Shown here piece after piece: positions 45,125 through 54,722 of a stretch of 64,000 nt of DNA. The number at the start of each line of letters is the position of its first letter. The first letter of the stretch is position 1. Both the position numbers and the translations under genes were made by a program. A model generated the notes under the pieces. The model worked only from the letters and a program-made list of their open reading frames with translations. It was not told where the DNA came from and did no database searches. Origin of the DNA: Mycolicibacterium komossense. GTDB lineage: Bacteria > Actinomycetota > Actinomycetes > Mycobacteriales > Mycobacteriaceae. The stretch is from the NCBI RefSeq assembly GCF_025822605.1, contig NZ_JACKTY010000029.1, positions 499,236 through 563,235 on the forward strand, in the 5' to 3' direction.

Positions 45125-45297
45125 CTTCCATCTTCAGTGTCCATCCGTTGACCGGCCTTTTTTGGGCGTTACAGCGCGCATCCCTCTTAGCGGGAGCCTC
45201 GACGTGGCCGCAACGCGGCGCCCGTTGACCAGCAACGGCGCATCGACGCGGTCTCGTGATCTCGCGAGTAGGCGGCGAACGCCACCGACAGCTGCCT

Positions 45298-46068
45298 TCA
45301 CACTGGGGGCTCTCTGAGCCACGCGCAGATTCTCTCCGCAAACCATCTAGGCCGCTGCAACGGAATGCCATGCCCACACCCGTCAATGATCGCCAGACGG
45401 CTACCCCGAAGTGCGTTATGGAGGAGTTGAGCAGAGACCTGCATAACATCTCGCTCGCGCTCCCCTGCAAGTATCAAGGACATGCCAGGAAAGTACGGCC
45501 ATTCTGGAGGGGGTGAAAAGCGCATGTTCTCACCTACCGCGGCAAGCAGTGTCTCCTTGGAAAGATTCGAGGACGTGCGGAGGTATTCGGTCATGAGCCC
45601 TGCCGGGACAAAAAGCGCCTTGGCCTGTTGTTTGGCGAACCAGTGATGTTTTGCGAGGTTAGCCGTCGCGGCGAGCAGAGCAAGTGTCAAGGCGGGCGCC
45701 CGGCTGGGCTTAGCTTGAGCACTCACTACTGCGACGCGCTCAACGAGGTCTGGTCGTCTTGAGGCGAGCAGCACCGCAAGTTGAGCGCCGAGTGAGAACC
45801 CGACGACTGCCACCTGGGTAGTCGCCTCTTTCTCGATGAGGTAGATCAGCTCCGAAACCGTCTGATCATGGGATTGGTAGGTCTGATCGGCGCTGTGATC
45901 GTGACCAGGTAGATCCGGGACGATAAAGCGTGCTCCCGTGGTCATGTGCCCGACGGTTGGATTCCACATCCAACCGCCAACGCCTCCGCCGTGAAGGAGC
46001 AGCACTGGGCGGTCGTCGGCCCGCCCAAAAGTCTCGATATACAAGCACACCGCCTCAATCGCCCCCAC
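45298..46068 (-). CDS. Alpha/beta-hydrolase fold protein
   Basis: 256 residues. Oxyanion motif LLLHGGGVGGWMW, nucleophile elbow VVGFSLGAQLAV, and catalytic His in DGCGHGIPLQRP. Typical of small cytoplasmic esterases, lactonases or C-C hydrolases; substrate unknown. Antisense to the glycosyltransferase operon and not clearly part of it. Confidence 0.8.
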   Translation of the reverse strand: MGAIEAVCLYIETFGRADDRPVLLLHGGGVGGWMWNPTVGHMTTGARFIVPDLPGHDHSADQTYQSHDQTVSELIYLIEKEATTQVAVVGFSLGAQLAVLLASRRPDLVERVAVVSAQAKPSRAPALTLALLAATANLAKHHWFAKQQAKALFVPAGLMTEYLRTSSNLSKETLLAAVGENMRFSPPPEWPYFPGMSLILAGERERDVMQVSAQLLHNALRGSRLAIIDGCGHGIPLQRPRWFAERICAWLREPPV

Positions 46069-46210
46069 CGATTCGCCATGCTGCGATCTCGTGTCGATGT
46101 GGTGTCAGCACAAAGTCGCCGGCAGCCTATACCAGGCGGAACGATTGCTCGCTCTTCGCAGTCGAGGGTGTAGTGGTATTGCGGAAGCGTTCTGTTCTTG
46201 GCAAGAAGTG

Positions 46211-46636
46211 TCAGGGGGCGCGCAGGGCTACGCGCGTTTGTGTCTGTGCCGCCCCGCACTTCTTTTTTAGTCGGCGTAGCAACAGATCCAGCGCGCGGGT
46301 GTCCGGGACGTATGCCCGCAGTAGGTAGTCGTAGGGGCCGGTCATGTGGATTGCCTCAACGACCTGTCGGTCGGTCTCGATTAGCGTGGTGAAGGTGTCG
46401 TAGTCGGTCTCGGTATCGAGGCGGACGTCGATGAAGACCTCAAGGCCGCCGCGAGGACCGGGTACGTCCTGGCCGGCGAGGATGGTGTAGCCGAGGATGA
46501 CCCCGTCGGTTTCCAGCCGTCGCACCCGGGCCGCCGTGGCGTTCGTGCTCAGCCCAACCCGACGGCCAAGCTCGCTGAACGAACGGCGGGCATTCTCCCG
46601 AAGCAGTCCGAGAATCTGCTCGTCTATCCGATCCAT
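46211..46636 (-). CDS. Lrp/AsnC-family regulator
   Basis: 141 residues. N-terminal HTH: MDRIDEQILGLLRENARRSF then SELGRRVGLSTNATAARVRR. C-terminal RAM ligand-binding domain: FIDVRLDTETDYDTFTTLIE then TGPYDYLLRAYVPD. Divergent from a LysE-family exporter, the classic LysG-like arrangement for amino-acid export control. Confidence 0.87.
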   Translation of the reverse strand: MDRIDEQILGLLRENARRSFSELGRRVGLSTNATAARVRRLETDGVILGYTILAGQDVPGPRGGLEVFIDVRLDTETDYDTFTTLIETDRQVVEAIHMTGPYDYLLRAYVPDTRALDLLLRRLKKKCGAAQTQTRVALRAP

Positions 46637-46706
46637 GCTTGGCAGATTAGCTGCACCGCGGTAAATCTGTCGGTGCCGCTAGCGGACACTTCCTCACACT
46701 GGGCCA

Positions 46707-47345
46707 ATGCTGGATGAGATGTGGACCCCGGCCGCCGCGGGGGTCGTCGCCGGACTCGGCGTGGCGATGCCGTTGGGCGCAATCGCGGCGCTGTTGTTGC
46801 GTGAGGGACTGGTGAATGGGTTCCGTGTGGCCGCCGGCGCAGCCGCCGGGATAGCGACGGTAGACCTGGTCTATTGCGCCATCGCGGCGCTGACCGGCGC
46901 GACGTTCGCTCGGGTGATCGATGATCACCGCGGAGCCTTCCTGCTCGCCTCGGGACTGTTGATCGTCGCAATAGGCTTGAGGCAGCTGTGTCAGGGCCTG
47001 AAGCAAGATTCCCGAGTAGCGCAGGAAGTCGAACGAGCCTCTGCGCGCAGGGCGTTTGGCCGGTTCGTTGGACTCACCGCGATCAACCCAATCACTCTGG
47101 TGTACTTCGTCGCCTTGTCCGGCGCGGTGACCACTTCCGGTGGCTCATGGGTCGGGTCAATCATCTTCGCCGTCGCGGTCGGCGGTTCCTCGCTCGCCTG
47201 GCAGCTCCTACTCGCCGGGGTCGGTTCGAGCGTCGGTGCGTCGGTGAGCCTGAGCGCTACTCGCGTCATCGGTGTCATCGCTTCGCTACTCATCCTCGCT
47301 CTGGGCGCCGTAGTCCTGATCAATGGCTCTGCGGCACTGGGATAA
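46707..47345 (+). CDS. LysE-family amino-acid exporter
   Basis: 212 residues with about six membrane helices. N-terminal LysE pattern: AGVVAGLGVAMPLGAIAALL, then GAAAGIATVDLVYCAIAALT. Conserved segment FVGLTAINPITLVYFVAL. Would export an amino acid or similar metabolite under control of the divergent Lrp regulator. The 3' end coincides with the left end of a decayed ISL3 element, so its last few residues may come from the element. Confidence 0.85.
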   Translation: MLDEMWTPAAAGVVAGLGVAMPLGAIAALLLREGLVNGFRVAAGAAAGIATVDLVYCAIAALTGATFARVIDDHRGAFLLASGLLIVAIGLRQLCQGLKQDSRVAQEVERASARRAFGRFVGLTAINPITLVYFVALSGAVTTSGGSWVGSIIFAVAVGGSSLAWQLLLAGVGSSVGASVSLSATRVIGVIASLLILALGAVVLINGSAALG

Positions 47346-48747
47346 TCGTGGCTTGAACGGTTCCAGATTCCGTGGTGGCCAATCGCGTCATCGGGAGCCG
47401 CGACGTGTCTGATGTGGGCTTCTCCGGTCCTGATCTAAGCGCGTTCTGCCTCGTCGAGGAGCTCGGCCTCGTGGTTACCGGCCAACATCTCGGACGCGAC
47501 CGCGCGGTGCTGGCCTGTCGCGTTGTCGACCCGGGCGATGGATCAGATGCGTGGTGCCGTCGCTGCGGGTGCGAGGGCAGAGTGCGGGACACCGTGGCCC
47601 GGTCGCTGGCGCACGAGCCGTTTGGCTGGCGCCCGACCACGCTGGTGGTCACGATCGGCCGCTATCGCTGCATCGGGTGCGGCCACGGATGGCGCCAGGA
47701 CATTAGCCGCGCGGCTGAGCCGCGGGCGAAACTGTCGCGCCGTGGGCTGCGGTGGGCGTTGGAAGCCAACGTGGTCCAGCATCTCACCGTCGCCCGTGCC
47801 GCCGGAAGGGCTCGGGGTCGCGTGGAACACCGCCAACGACGCCGTCCTGGCCGAGGGCAAACGCGTCCTCATCGACGAACCGAGTCGGTTCAATGGCATC
47901 ACCACGATCGGCGTCGACGAACACGTGTGGCGTCACACCCGACGCGGCGACGAGTACGTCACCGTGATCATCGACCTCACCGCAGTACGTGCTGGCACCG
48001 GCCGAGCCCGGCTTCTGGTCATGGTCGAAGGCCGCTCGAAGCGCGTATTCAAGACTTGGTTGGCCGAGCGTTCCGCCGCGTGGCGCGACAAGTGTTGAGG
48101 TTGTGGCGATGGACACCTTCACCGGGTTCAAGACCGCCACGGCTGAGGAACTCCCCGGCGCGATCGCGGTGATGGACACGTTCCATGTGGTCCGCCTGGC
48201 CGGCGATGTGGCCGGACCGCTGCCGCCGGCGGGTGCAGATGGCGATCCACGGACACCGCGGGTTCAAGGACTACCCGCTATATTCTGCCCGCCGGACGTT
48301 GCATACCGGCACTGGGTTGCTCACCGACAAGCAGCAGGCCAAGCTCAACGGCCTCTTCAAGGACGACCGGCACGCCGAAGTCGAGGCGACCTGGGGCATC
48401 TACCAACGCATGATCGCGGCCTACCGTGACCCCGACCGCTCCCGGGGTCGCGAGCTGATGGTCAAGCTGATCGAGTCCATCAGCACCGGGGATGCCCGAA
48501 GCCCTTACCGAACTCATCATCCTCGGCCGGACGCTGATCGAGCGTGCCGCCGACATCGTGCCGCCGACATCTTGGCCTACTTCGACCGGCCCGGTACGTC
48601 TGTCGGTTCCACCGAAGCCATCAAGGTTGCCTCGGACACCTCCCCGGATCCGCCCTCGGCTTCCGCAACCTCACTAACTACATCGCCCGATCCTTACTCG
48701 AGACCGGCGGGTTCAGGTCGCACCTACCCCTCAGATTGTGAAGAGCC
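47325..48747 (+). mobile_element. Decayed ISL3-family insertion sequence
   Basis: Transposase traces run from a GTG at 47405 to a stop at 48741: zinc-finger WCRRCGCEGRVRDTVARSLA, then in another frame TTIGVDEHVWRHTRRGDEYV and VVAMDTFTGFKTATAEELPG, and later GFRNLTNYIARSLLETGGF. At least four frame changes (near 47810, 48090, 48225 and 48490-48600) prevent a full transposase. Possible ends are GGCTCT at 47325 and its complement AGAGCC at 48742-48747; no matching 8-bp flanking duplication is visible. Confidence 0.8.
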
Positions 48748-49112
48748 CGATTCCTACAAGGATGGCGGCGTCACCGGTTTCTGAAAACTGGCCCCCTGCG
48801 GATCGGTGGGCCCTAAGGCTTGTCGCAAAACGCCCCCCACCGGGAAGCGGTATCCAGATGACGCGACGGGACCGCAAACGACGGCTGGTGTTGGACCAAA
48901 GCGGACACGATTCCAGATCGATGGCCCGCATGCGCAACATGCTGCGCACCTCGGCGGGTTAGACCCCTCGTCGAACCCGGACGAACCTAGATCCAGTGAC
49001 GGCCCCGCAGTGTCATGCGAGCACTACGACAACACAATTCCGGACACCACGTTCGGCAGCTGTCCTACTGAGCGCTCACCCCTGACTCTCGATCTCGAGA
49101 GCCTTTCGGATA
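48748..49112. other. Gap after the ISL3 remnant
   Basis: A short frame ending RSMARMRNMLRTSAG at 48962 and a segment TGAAAACTGGCCCCCTG near 48782-48798 may be further mobile-element debris, but I cannot assign either. No other feature seen. Confidence 0.35.
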
Positions 49113-50528
49113 TCAAGACCCGCTGGACTTTGCGGCGTCTTTAGCGGACGACTTCTGCGAAGGTCGCAGGTCGCTGTCTTCGCCGTAGTAGCTGTAGCTG
49201 TAGGACGTACTTCCGCGCGTAGGCAACATGGTGAAGACCGCGCCAAGTACAGACGCGCCGACATCTTCGAGATTCCCAACCGCATGTGCGAGTTGATCGC
49301 GCTTGGTCTGTCCGAATCGCGATATGACAAGCACGCCGTCGGAATTGGCTGCCAGTATCGCGGCATCCGTGACTGCCAGCAGCGGAGACGAATCCACGAT
49401 GACGTAGTCGAATTGTTCCCGCAGTTCTGCCAACATATTCTTGGCTGCCTGTGAGCCGAGCAGCTCACTTGGATTCGGCGGCACTGTACCCGCAGTGAGA
49501 ACAGTCAATCCTGGAAAAATCGTCTTCTGCAGCGACTCGTCAAGCGATGCTGCGCCACTGAGAACCGTGCTGAACCCTACCGACCCAACCAAGTCAAGGT
49601 ATTTATGCAAGGAAGGACGGCGCATATCGCCATCGATGAGCACTACGTTGTGCTCAGCCTCAGCCAGCGCTAGCGCTACGTTGATCGAAGTTGTGGACTT
49701 GCCTTCAGCAGGTGTGGAGCTGGTTATAACAATAACGCGCGGCGGGTTGTCGACCGCCAGGAACTGCAGATTAGTTCTGAGCTTTCGGAATGCTTCGGCG
49801 ATGCCCGAGTTATCGGTCTCGAAAGATATTGCCGCATGTTTTCTACGTTCTTTGTCGAGCGGAATACTGCCGATGACTCCGGCTCCGGTGATCTCTTCCA
49901 AGGTCTCCCGGGTCTTTACCGTGTTGTCGAGTACATCGCGTAGAACCGCAACACCAATGCCCAGCAGTAATCCAATTGCAACGCCTATCGCAATGTTCCG
50001 CCCGGGTTTCGGAACCACGGGACCGTCCGGGATCGCCGCACGCTGCTCGACGATTACGCGAGTGTCCGGCCGTGCGCCACTCTCCGGAGTTTCCAATTCG
50101 CGCGCCATTACGACGAACTCATCGGACAATGCGTTAGCAATATCGCGTGCCCGGACAGGCGACTCGTCCTGAACCTTCACATCTATAAGGACCGTATCGG
50201 GCTTTGCCGTCGCCTTGATGTTCGTAAGGAGGTCCTGAGCCGTCATGTCCAGGCCCAGCTTGTCGATGGTTCGTTGAGCAATAGTTTCACCCATAAGAAG
50301 CTCGGTGTACGAAAGTACTCGCTCTTGTGAGAGCCGATTGCCTTGATACAACTCGTTTGCCGATGACCCAGCCGACGTCGATACATAAAGCCTCGTAGAT
50401 GCTTCGTACAGTGGCGTCGTCAGCAGAGTAATTACGACTGCACCGAGTACAGAAACGAGTGTTATCACGCACACCGTGATCCACCGAACACGGATCACCT
50501 TTGTGAGGTCCTGAAGATTCAACGCCAC
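49113..50528 (-). CDS. Wzz/Wzc-type polysaccharide co-polymerase and tyrosine kinase
   Basis: 471 residues. Wzz domain with helices at about 16-38 and 178-197 flanking an outer loop (GETIAQRTIDKLGLDMTAQD). The cytoplasmic BY-kinase has Walker A TSSTPAEGKSTTS (269-281), Walker A' VLIDGDMRRP (296-305), Walker B VIVDSSPLL, and a C-terminal tyrosine cluster at 443-448 (TSYSYSYYG). It would set chain length and autophosphorylate in the export complex. Separated from the other exopolysaccharide genes by the IS remnant. Confidence 0.9.
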   Translation of the reverse strand: MALNLQDLTKVIRVRWITVCVITLVSVLGAVVITLLTTPLYEASTRLYVSTSAGSSANELYQGNRLSQERVLSYTELLMGETIAQRTIDKLGLDMTAQDLLTNIKATAKPDTVLIDVKVQDESPVRARDIANALSDEFVVMARELETPESGARPDTRVIVEQRAAIPDGPVVPKPGRNIAIGVAIGLLLGIGVAVLRDVLDNTVKTRETLEEITGAGVIGSIPLDKERRKHAAISFETDNSGIAEAFRKLRTNLQFLAVDNPPRVIVITSSTPAEGKSTTSINVALALAEAEHNVVLIDGDMRRPSLHKYLDLVGSVGFSTVLSGAASLDESLQKTIFPGLTVLTAGTVPPNPSELLGSQAAKNMLAELREQFDYVIVDSSPLLAVTDAAILAANSDGVLVISRFGQTKRDQLAHAVGNLEDVGASVLGAVFTMLPTRGSTSYSYSYYGEDSDLRPSQKSSAKDAAKSSGS

Positions 50529-50683
50529 CCCTTACCGCTAATGCTTACAGCCATGGCCCATCCGACAGTGAAGAAGTCTGCGGGCTCGACAAAATCTGAA
50601 ATCCGTTTGGGCATGCAATCCGGTCCAGCAGCAAACTAAAGTTCGTGCTTCCGTATGTGGAAAGTATAAGGCGTCTTGGCTCA

Positions 50684-52531
50684 TTACGGGCATTGAGGAA
50701 CAGCCACCTTGGGCGTCACGGCGTCAACTAACGGTTGCACCGGAACCCTTGCTGCGCCTGGCGCTGTCGGCTCCGAAAGTCGGAAGGTCAATTCACCGGA
50801 TTTCCCGGGAGGTATCGATACCTGCACCACAAAACTGGGGTGCCCGCGTTCCATCTCCTGAAAGGCAGGTACCCTCTTCCCGTTCGAGAGAGCGCTTATC
50901 AGGTTCGTGCCTGTAGTTGTAAGAAGCCGAACCGATGTCAACATGGTTCCCCGCGGAACATCGAGCGCTGACTTCGATGTAAATCCAAGCTTTCCCGCGA
51001 CATATTCCGGCAGACTCGCTACATCCTGCACTGTATTCGTCAGCCGAACTGTCACGGTTGACATTCGCGTATCGCCATCACAGCCGTCAGCAACATATTC
51101 GATCTGGCGATCGAGGTAATAATCCATCTTGTTACCGCCAAGATTGTTGATTATGACCTCGGCATATGGTGCTGGATCATCGGGAATTATGTGAGCCAGC
51201 GGCGTCTGTTCGAGCACTGCTTGGTCGGCCGGCACCGAACTCCACACGGAGATACGACGTTCACTGACGGCCTTACCCAGTGCATCGAGCAGCTTTCTCG
51301 GGGACTGCACTGGTCCGGTGATTTTCCGAACGACTTGAGTGGCAATTTCTTGGAGATATTGCTTGCGGGCCGCTTGATCATCAGGAAAGCGGGTGTAGAT
51401 AGTCGACTCTGTCAATTCGATGACATTATCTTTAGTGATCGTTTCACCGTCTGGCATGGTGACTGGCCCCGTCGCTTCGAGCAGATAGCTCAGAGCTACT
51501 GGATCGATAGCGATGACCCCATCGACATTCTGGCCGGATTCCTGCGCCCACATAGATTTCCAAATCTGGGCCGCATAAGGAAAGTGTGAACTTTGGTTAC
51601 TGTTCCGGATATCGATCGTGGGATTGGTGAATCCGTACTGCTGGGCAAATTCAGGACCAAGATCAAGCGGGGAGAACGCCTTACCAAAGGTGGTATTCGG
51701 CCCCAAAGTATCTACGGTCGCCTTGCCATTATCGAAACGCAGAATGCCCCATCCACCGAGCAGCCCACCAGTGCCGCGAGCTTCAGCGTTGGTTTGGAAT
51801 CCCATGAAGTAGGTGCGCGGTCCGTCGGCTCCCAGCATGGACGGAGCGACGCGCGCCGCTAGAGAAGTATTTCTCAGTAACGCCGCGATGTTGGCGGTCT
51901 GATTCTGAACCTGAGTCCGCGCTTCACCGATCACCGAGAGGTACGCGGGATCAGAGATTGACTTCGCCTGGACGTCGAGGCTTTCGGCGTCCGTCGCCAA
52001 CTTGGTGAGCACTGGCTCTTCCTTGCGCAGCGCCTGAACATCCAACCGTCCGTTGGCGAGGAGCTGATCGGGTGCCACGGTCGCGCCGGCGTCTGCCGCA
52101 GGTTTCAACACCTTTGTCGCAAGGCCCAGCACTACGTCCGCTATCTGTTGGCTGGTCTCGAAAGGACTGCCCAACCACGGTACGGAGGAGGCGATACTCC
52201 AAGACAGGGAGTGGGTTGTGTCTCGGGCTGCCTGCGCATGAAACTGCGCATCTGCCGCAAAGCGGGATGCATCGCTCGGCTTTCCTTGCAGCAGTGCGTC
52301 TTTGGCCTGTTGCGCGCTATGCCGCGCCTCTTCAAGACTCGCTTTAGCGGCCTGCGCCTTGAAACCGAGCCAGCAACCGAAAGCCACGACCACAGCCAGC
52401 ACGGCGAGCGTCGCCCAGGCGGCAGTCCGGCGACTGAGCCAGTGCGGCTCCCCATCGTTGTCATGTTCGGTCAGATCATCATCGTCGCCGTTCGGATCAT
52501 CCCTGAACGGTCGTCGAGAGAAAATACTCAA
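50684..52531 (-). CDS. DUF4012 membrane-anchored protein
   Basis: 615 residues. A short acidic cytoplasmic tail, one membrane helix at about 37-58 (AAWATLAVLAVVVAFGCWLG), a coiled coil (AAKASLEEARHSAQQAKDAL), then the long extracellular DUF4012 domain (GFQTNAEARGTGGLLGGWGI and VDGVIAIDPVALSYLLEATG). The fold is related to the LytR-type and often occurs in actinobacterial exopolysaccharide clusters. Its function is unknown; attachment or processing of polymer is conjecture. Upstream of the kinase gene in the same direction, 155 bases apart. Confidence 0.85.
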   Translation of the reverse strand: MSIFSRRPFRDDPNGDDDDLTEHDNDGEPHWLSRRTAAWATLAVLAVVVAFGCWLGFKAQAAKASLEEARHSAQQAKDALLQGKPSDASRFAADAQFHAQAARDTTHSLSWSIASSVPWLGSPFETSQQIADVVLGLATKVLKPAADAGATVAPDQLLANGRLDVQALRKEEPVLTKLATDAESLDVQAKSISDPAYLSVIGEARTQVQNQTANIAALLRNTSLAARVAPSMLGADGPRTYFMGFQTNAEARGTGGLLGGWGILRFDNGKATVDTLGPNTTFGKAFSPLDLGPEFAQQYGFTNPTIDIRNSNQSSHFPYAAQIWKSMWAQESGQNVDGVIAIDPVALSYLLEATGPVTMPDGETITKDNVIELTESTIYTRFPDDQAARKQYLQEIATQVVRKITGPVQSPRKLLDALGKAVSERRISVWSSVPADQAVLEQTPLAHIIPDDPAPYAEVIINNLGGNKMDYYLDRQIEYVADGCDGDTRMSTVTVRLTNTVQDVASLPEYVAGKLGFTSKSALDVPRGTMLTSVRLLTTTGTNLISALSNGKRVPAFQEMERGHPSFVVQVSIPPGKSGELTFRLSEPTAPGAARVPVQPLVDAVTPKVAVPQCP

Positions 52532-52689
52532 GTCAAAGTTTCCCGTGCTCGGGTGTGGACTGCCTCAACAAACGGCCATCCACAACGGTGCAAAATCCGA
52601 AACGGCGCGATTCGTCATATGACGAATCGCGCCGTACGGACTAGCAACAGACGGTCTCGCGTCGGACGGAACTACCAGCTAGCTAGTTA

Positions 52690-53064
52690 CTAGACGGCGT
52701 AAGGACCGACCTGGAAGAACCGCGCAACACCGTTGGCGACTGCGACGATCGTGTTACCGATAAACGACAGCGTTTGGTAGACAATGTTCGCAAAGAACTT
52801 GACGATTCCCGTGATGGGGTCGACCGCGAAGGCGGCGAAATCATCGCCGACTGCGGACGAGACGTCGCCCGGCGTGGCCGAGTTGACCGGAACGATCCAA
52901 TCCTCGACCGTACTTCCCAGCGCCTGGCTGATCGGAGCGAAGCTGACCGACGGCGCAGCCTCGGCGACGGCCGGCGTCAGCGTTGCAGCGGCCAAGACCG
53001 TCGCGACAGCTGCCGTACCTAGCTGGAGCTTAGCTGCAGAAAATTTGGTGGCAATGGTGGACAT
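52690..53064 (-). CDS. Small secreted protein of unknown function
   Basis: 124 residues from the ATG at 53064 with AAAGGGGGG upstream. Signal peptide KLQLGTAAVATVLAAATLTP ending AEAAPS. The mature part is short, with SQALGSTVEDWIVPVNS and a hydrophobic end (IVYQTLSFIGNTIVAVANGV). No recognisable domain. It lies upstream of DUF4012 in the same direction and may belong to the exopolysaccharide region. Confidence 0.65.
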   Translation of the reverse strand: MSTIATKFSAAKLQLGTAAVATVLAAATLTPAVAEAAPSVSFAPISQALGSTVEDWIVPVNSATPGDVSSAVGDDFAAFAVDPITGIVKFFANIVYQTLSFIGNTIVAVANGVARFFQVGPYAV

Positions 53065-53654
53065 TGTCCCCCCCTTTGGTGGGCTAGATATGTGTGCAGT
53101 TGCTGTCTGTGTTGCTGAAATTCCCCTGTGAATTGAGGAAAGAATCTCAGACTGCACAGGTCTTGTCAACACGAAACGGTGGCGTTGCCAGGCGCTTTGC
53201 CCTTCGGTAACCGGACGTTGGCCGCAGCGCGCTCTCGCCGCGACAGCCGCGCCTGGCGAGTTGCTGGCAATCATCAGCCGGAGACAGCGGACACCTGCGC
53301 ACTGCACGCTAGAGCAGATATTTGCCAGCAGCCTTTCGTTGCTACGGTTTGGTCACGTCAGGTATCTAAATCAGATGGTGTCTGCATCGCCATATCGGCA
53401 TCAGCGGTTCCGGCTGCCAACCGGCTTTGGCGAGGAGTTAGAACATCGGTTACCAGAGGTAAGTAAAGTCCGACGATGCTGCCGGTTGTCTCTCGCCCCG
53501 GTTTTGCTTGAGAGGGCCGGCTCAGATTCCCGACCCATCGCTGTGCGGCGATGACGACCGCCAGGCGCTGAGGATCTCGCGATCCACTGTCACGTGCAGT
53601 CCCGCCGCTGAGAATCCACCGGCACTTGGGGGCCTTGGCCATACCGAAAACAAA
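53065..53654. other. Gap between the accessory region and the mycolate genes
   Basis: About 590 bases with no supported coding sequence. The promoter of the 52690-53064 gene should be near 53100. Possibly one edge of the accessory region. Confidence 0.4.
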
Positions 53655-53677
53655 ACCCCCGCTCTGGGAGCGGGGGT
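53655..53677 (-). terminator. Terminator after mmaA4
   Basis: 10-bp stem ACCCCCGCTC (53655-53664) with GAGCGGGGGT (53668-53677) and a 3-base loop, followed on the minus strand by TTTGTTTTCGG. It lies 18 bases past the mmaA4 stop. Confidence 0.88.
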
Positions 53678-53695
53678 CCGTCGTGAGCGCTAAAT

Positions 53696-54592
53696 CTAAG
53701 CCGCAGCCCCCGGCTTCAGGTACGTCACCAGGCTCACGTCGATCGACTCGTCCACGAAGTAGAACTGGCAGCCGGTCAAGTACTTCATGTAGCGGTCGTA
53801 GTTCTCTACACCGGCCGCCGCGATCGCCTCGTCCTTATGGTTTTCCAGCCGAGCGGCCCAGATGCCCAGCGTCTTGATGTAGTGGTTACGCAGCGACAGC
53901 GGTTCCGGGACGACGAAGCCGGCCTTCTCGCCGTGGGCCACCATCATGTCGGTGCTGGGGATACGACCGCCGGGGAAGATTTCCGTGATCATGAACTTGA
54001 TGAACCGGGCCATCTGGAACGTCAACTTCTTGCCACGGGCCTGCAGGTTATCGGGGTGGTAGCTGACGCTGCTCTGAATCGTCATCCGGCCGTCGTCGGG
54101 CAGGATGTCGTAACAGGTCCTGAAGAAATCGTCGTAGCGCTCGAAGCCGAAGTGCTCGAAGGCCTCGATCGACACGATGCGGTCGACCGGCTGGTGGAAC
54201 TGCTCCCAGCCCTCCAGACGGACGTCGAAGGTCCGGTCACTGTCGAGGCCGCCGAGCAGCTGGTTGCAGTAGGCCTGCTGGTTCTTGGACAGGGTCAAGC
54301 CGATCACGTTGACGTCGTACTTCTCCATGGCGCGCTGCAACGTTAGGCCCCAGCCGCAGCCGACCTCCAGCAACGTCATGCCTGGCTTGAGGTCTAGCAG
54401 GTCCAGATGCTGATCCACATTGGCGATCTGCGCCTCAGACAGCGTTGCTTCCGGATGAGTGAAGTACGCGCAGCTGTACTTGCGCGTCGGATCCTGAAAT
54501 ACCCCGAAAAAGTCGTCCGACAGGTCGTAATGCGCCTGAATGTCCTCGAAATGCGGTCGCATCTCGGCGGTTGTGGATGGTTTATCAGCCAT
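53696..54592 (-). CDS. mmaA4: Mycolic acid methyltransferase MmaA4 (Hma)
   Basis: 298 residues. SAM site [20 protein letters not shown] near residue 75; active-site region [40 protein letters not shown] and a C-terminus [11 protein letters not shown] that match MmaA4 rather than the cyclopropane synthases. MmaA4 adds methyl and hydroxyl to the distal double bond of mycolate, the first step to methoxy- and keto-mycolates. Followed by a terminator; preceded by a second paralogue. Confidence 0.9.
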   Translation of the reverse strand: MADKPSTTAEMRPHFEDIQAHYDLSDDFFGVFQDPTRKYSCAYFTHPEATLSEAQIANVDQHLDLLDLKPGMTLLEVGCGWGLTLQRAMEKYDVNVIGLTLSKNQQAYCNQLLGGLDSDRTFDVRLEGWEQFHQPVDRIVSIEAFEHFGFERYDDFFRTCYDILPDDGRMTIQSSVSYHPDNLQARGKKLTFQMARFIKFMITEIFPGGRIPSTDMMVAHGEKAGFVVPEPLSLRNHYIKTLGIWAARLENHKDEAIAAAGVENYDRYMKYLTGCQFYFVDESIDVSLVTYLKPGAAA

Positions 54593-54722
54593 CTGCGTGT
54601 ATTGCCTTTCCTGGTACTTCCCAGCCCGTATGCGGCGTGCCTGTGACGAACGCCATACACCGCGTTGCGTCGATGCTAGCCCGCCGGAACCTCGTGGATG
54701 CCCGACGACGCGGGGATCAAAC

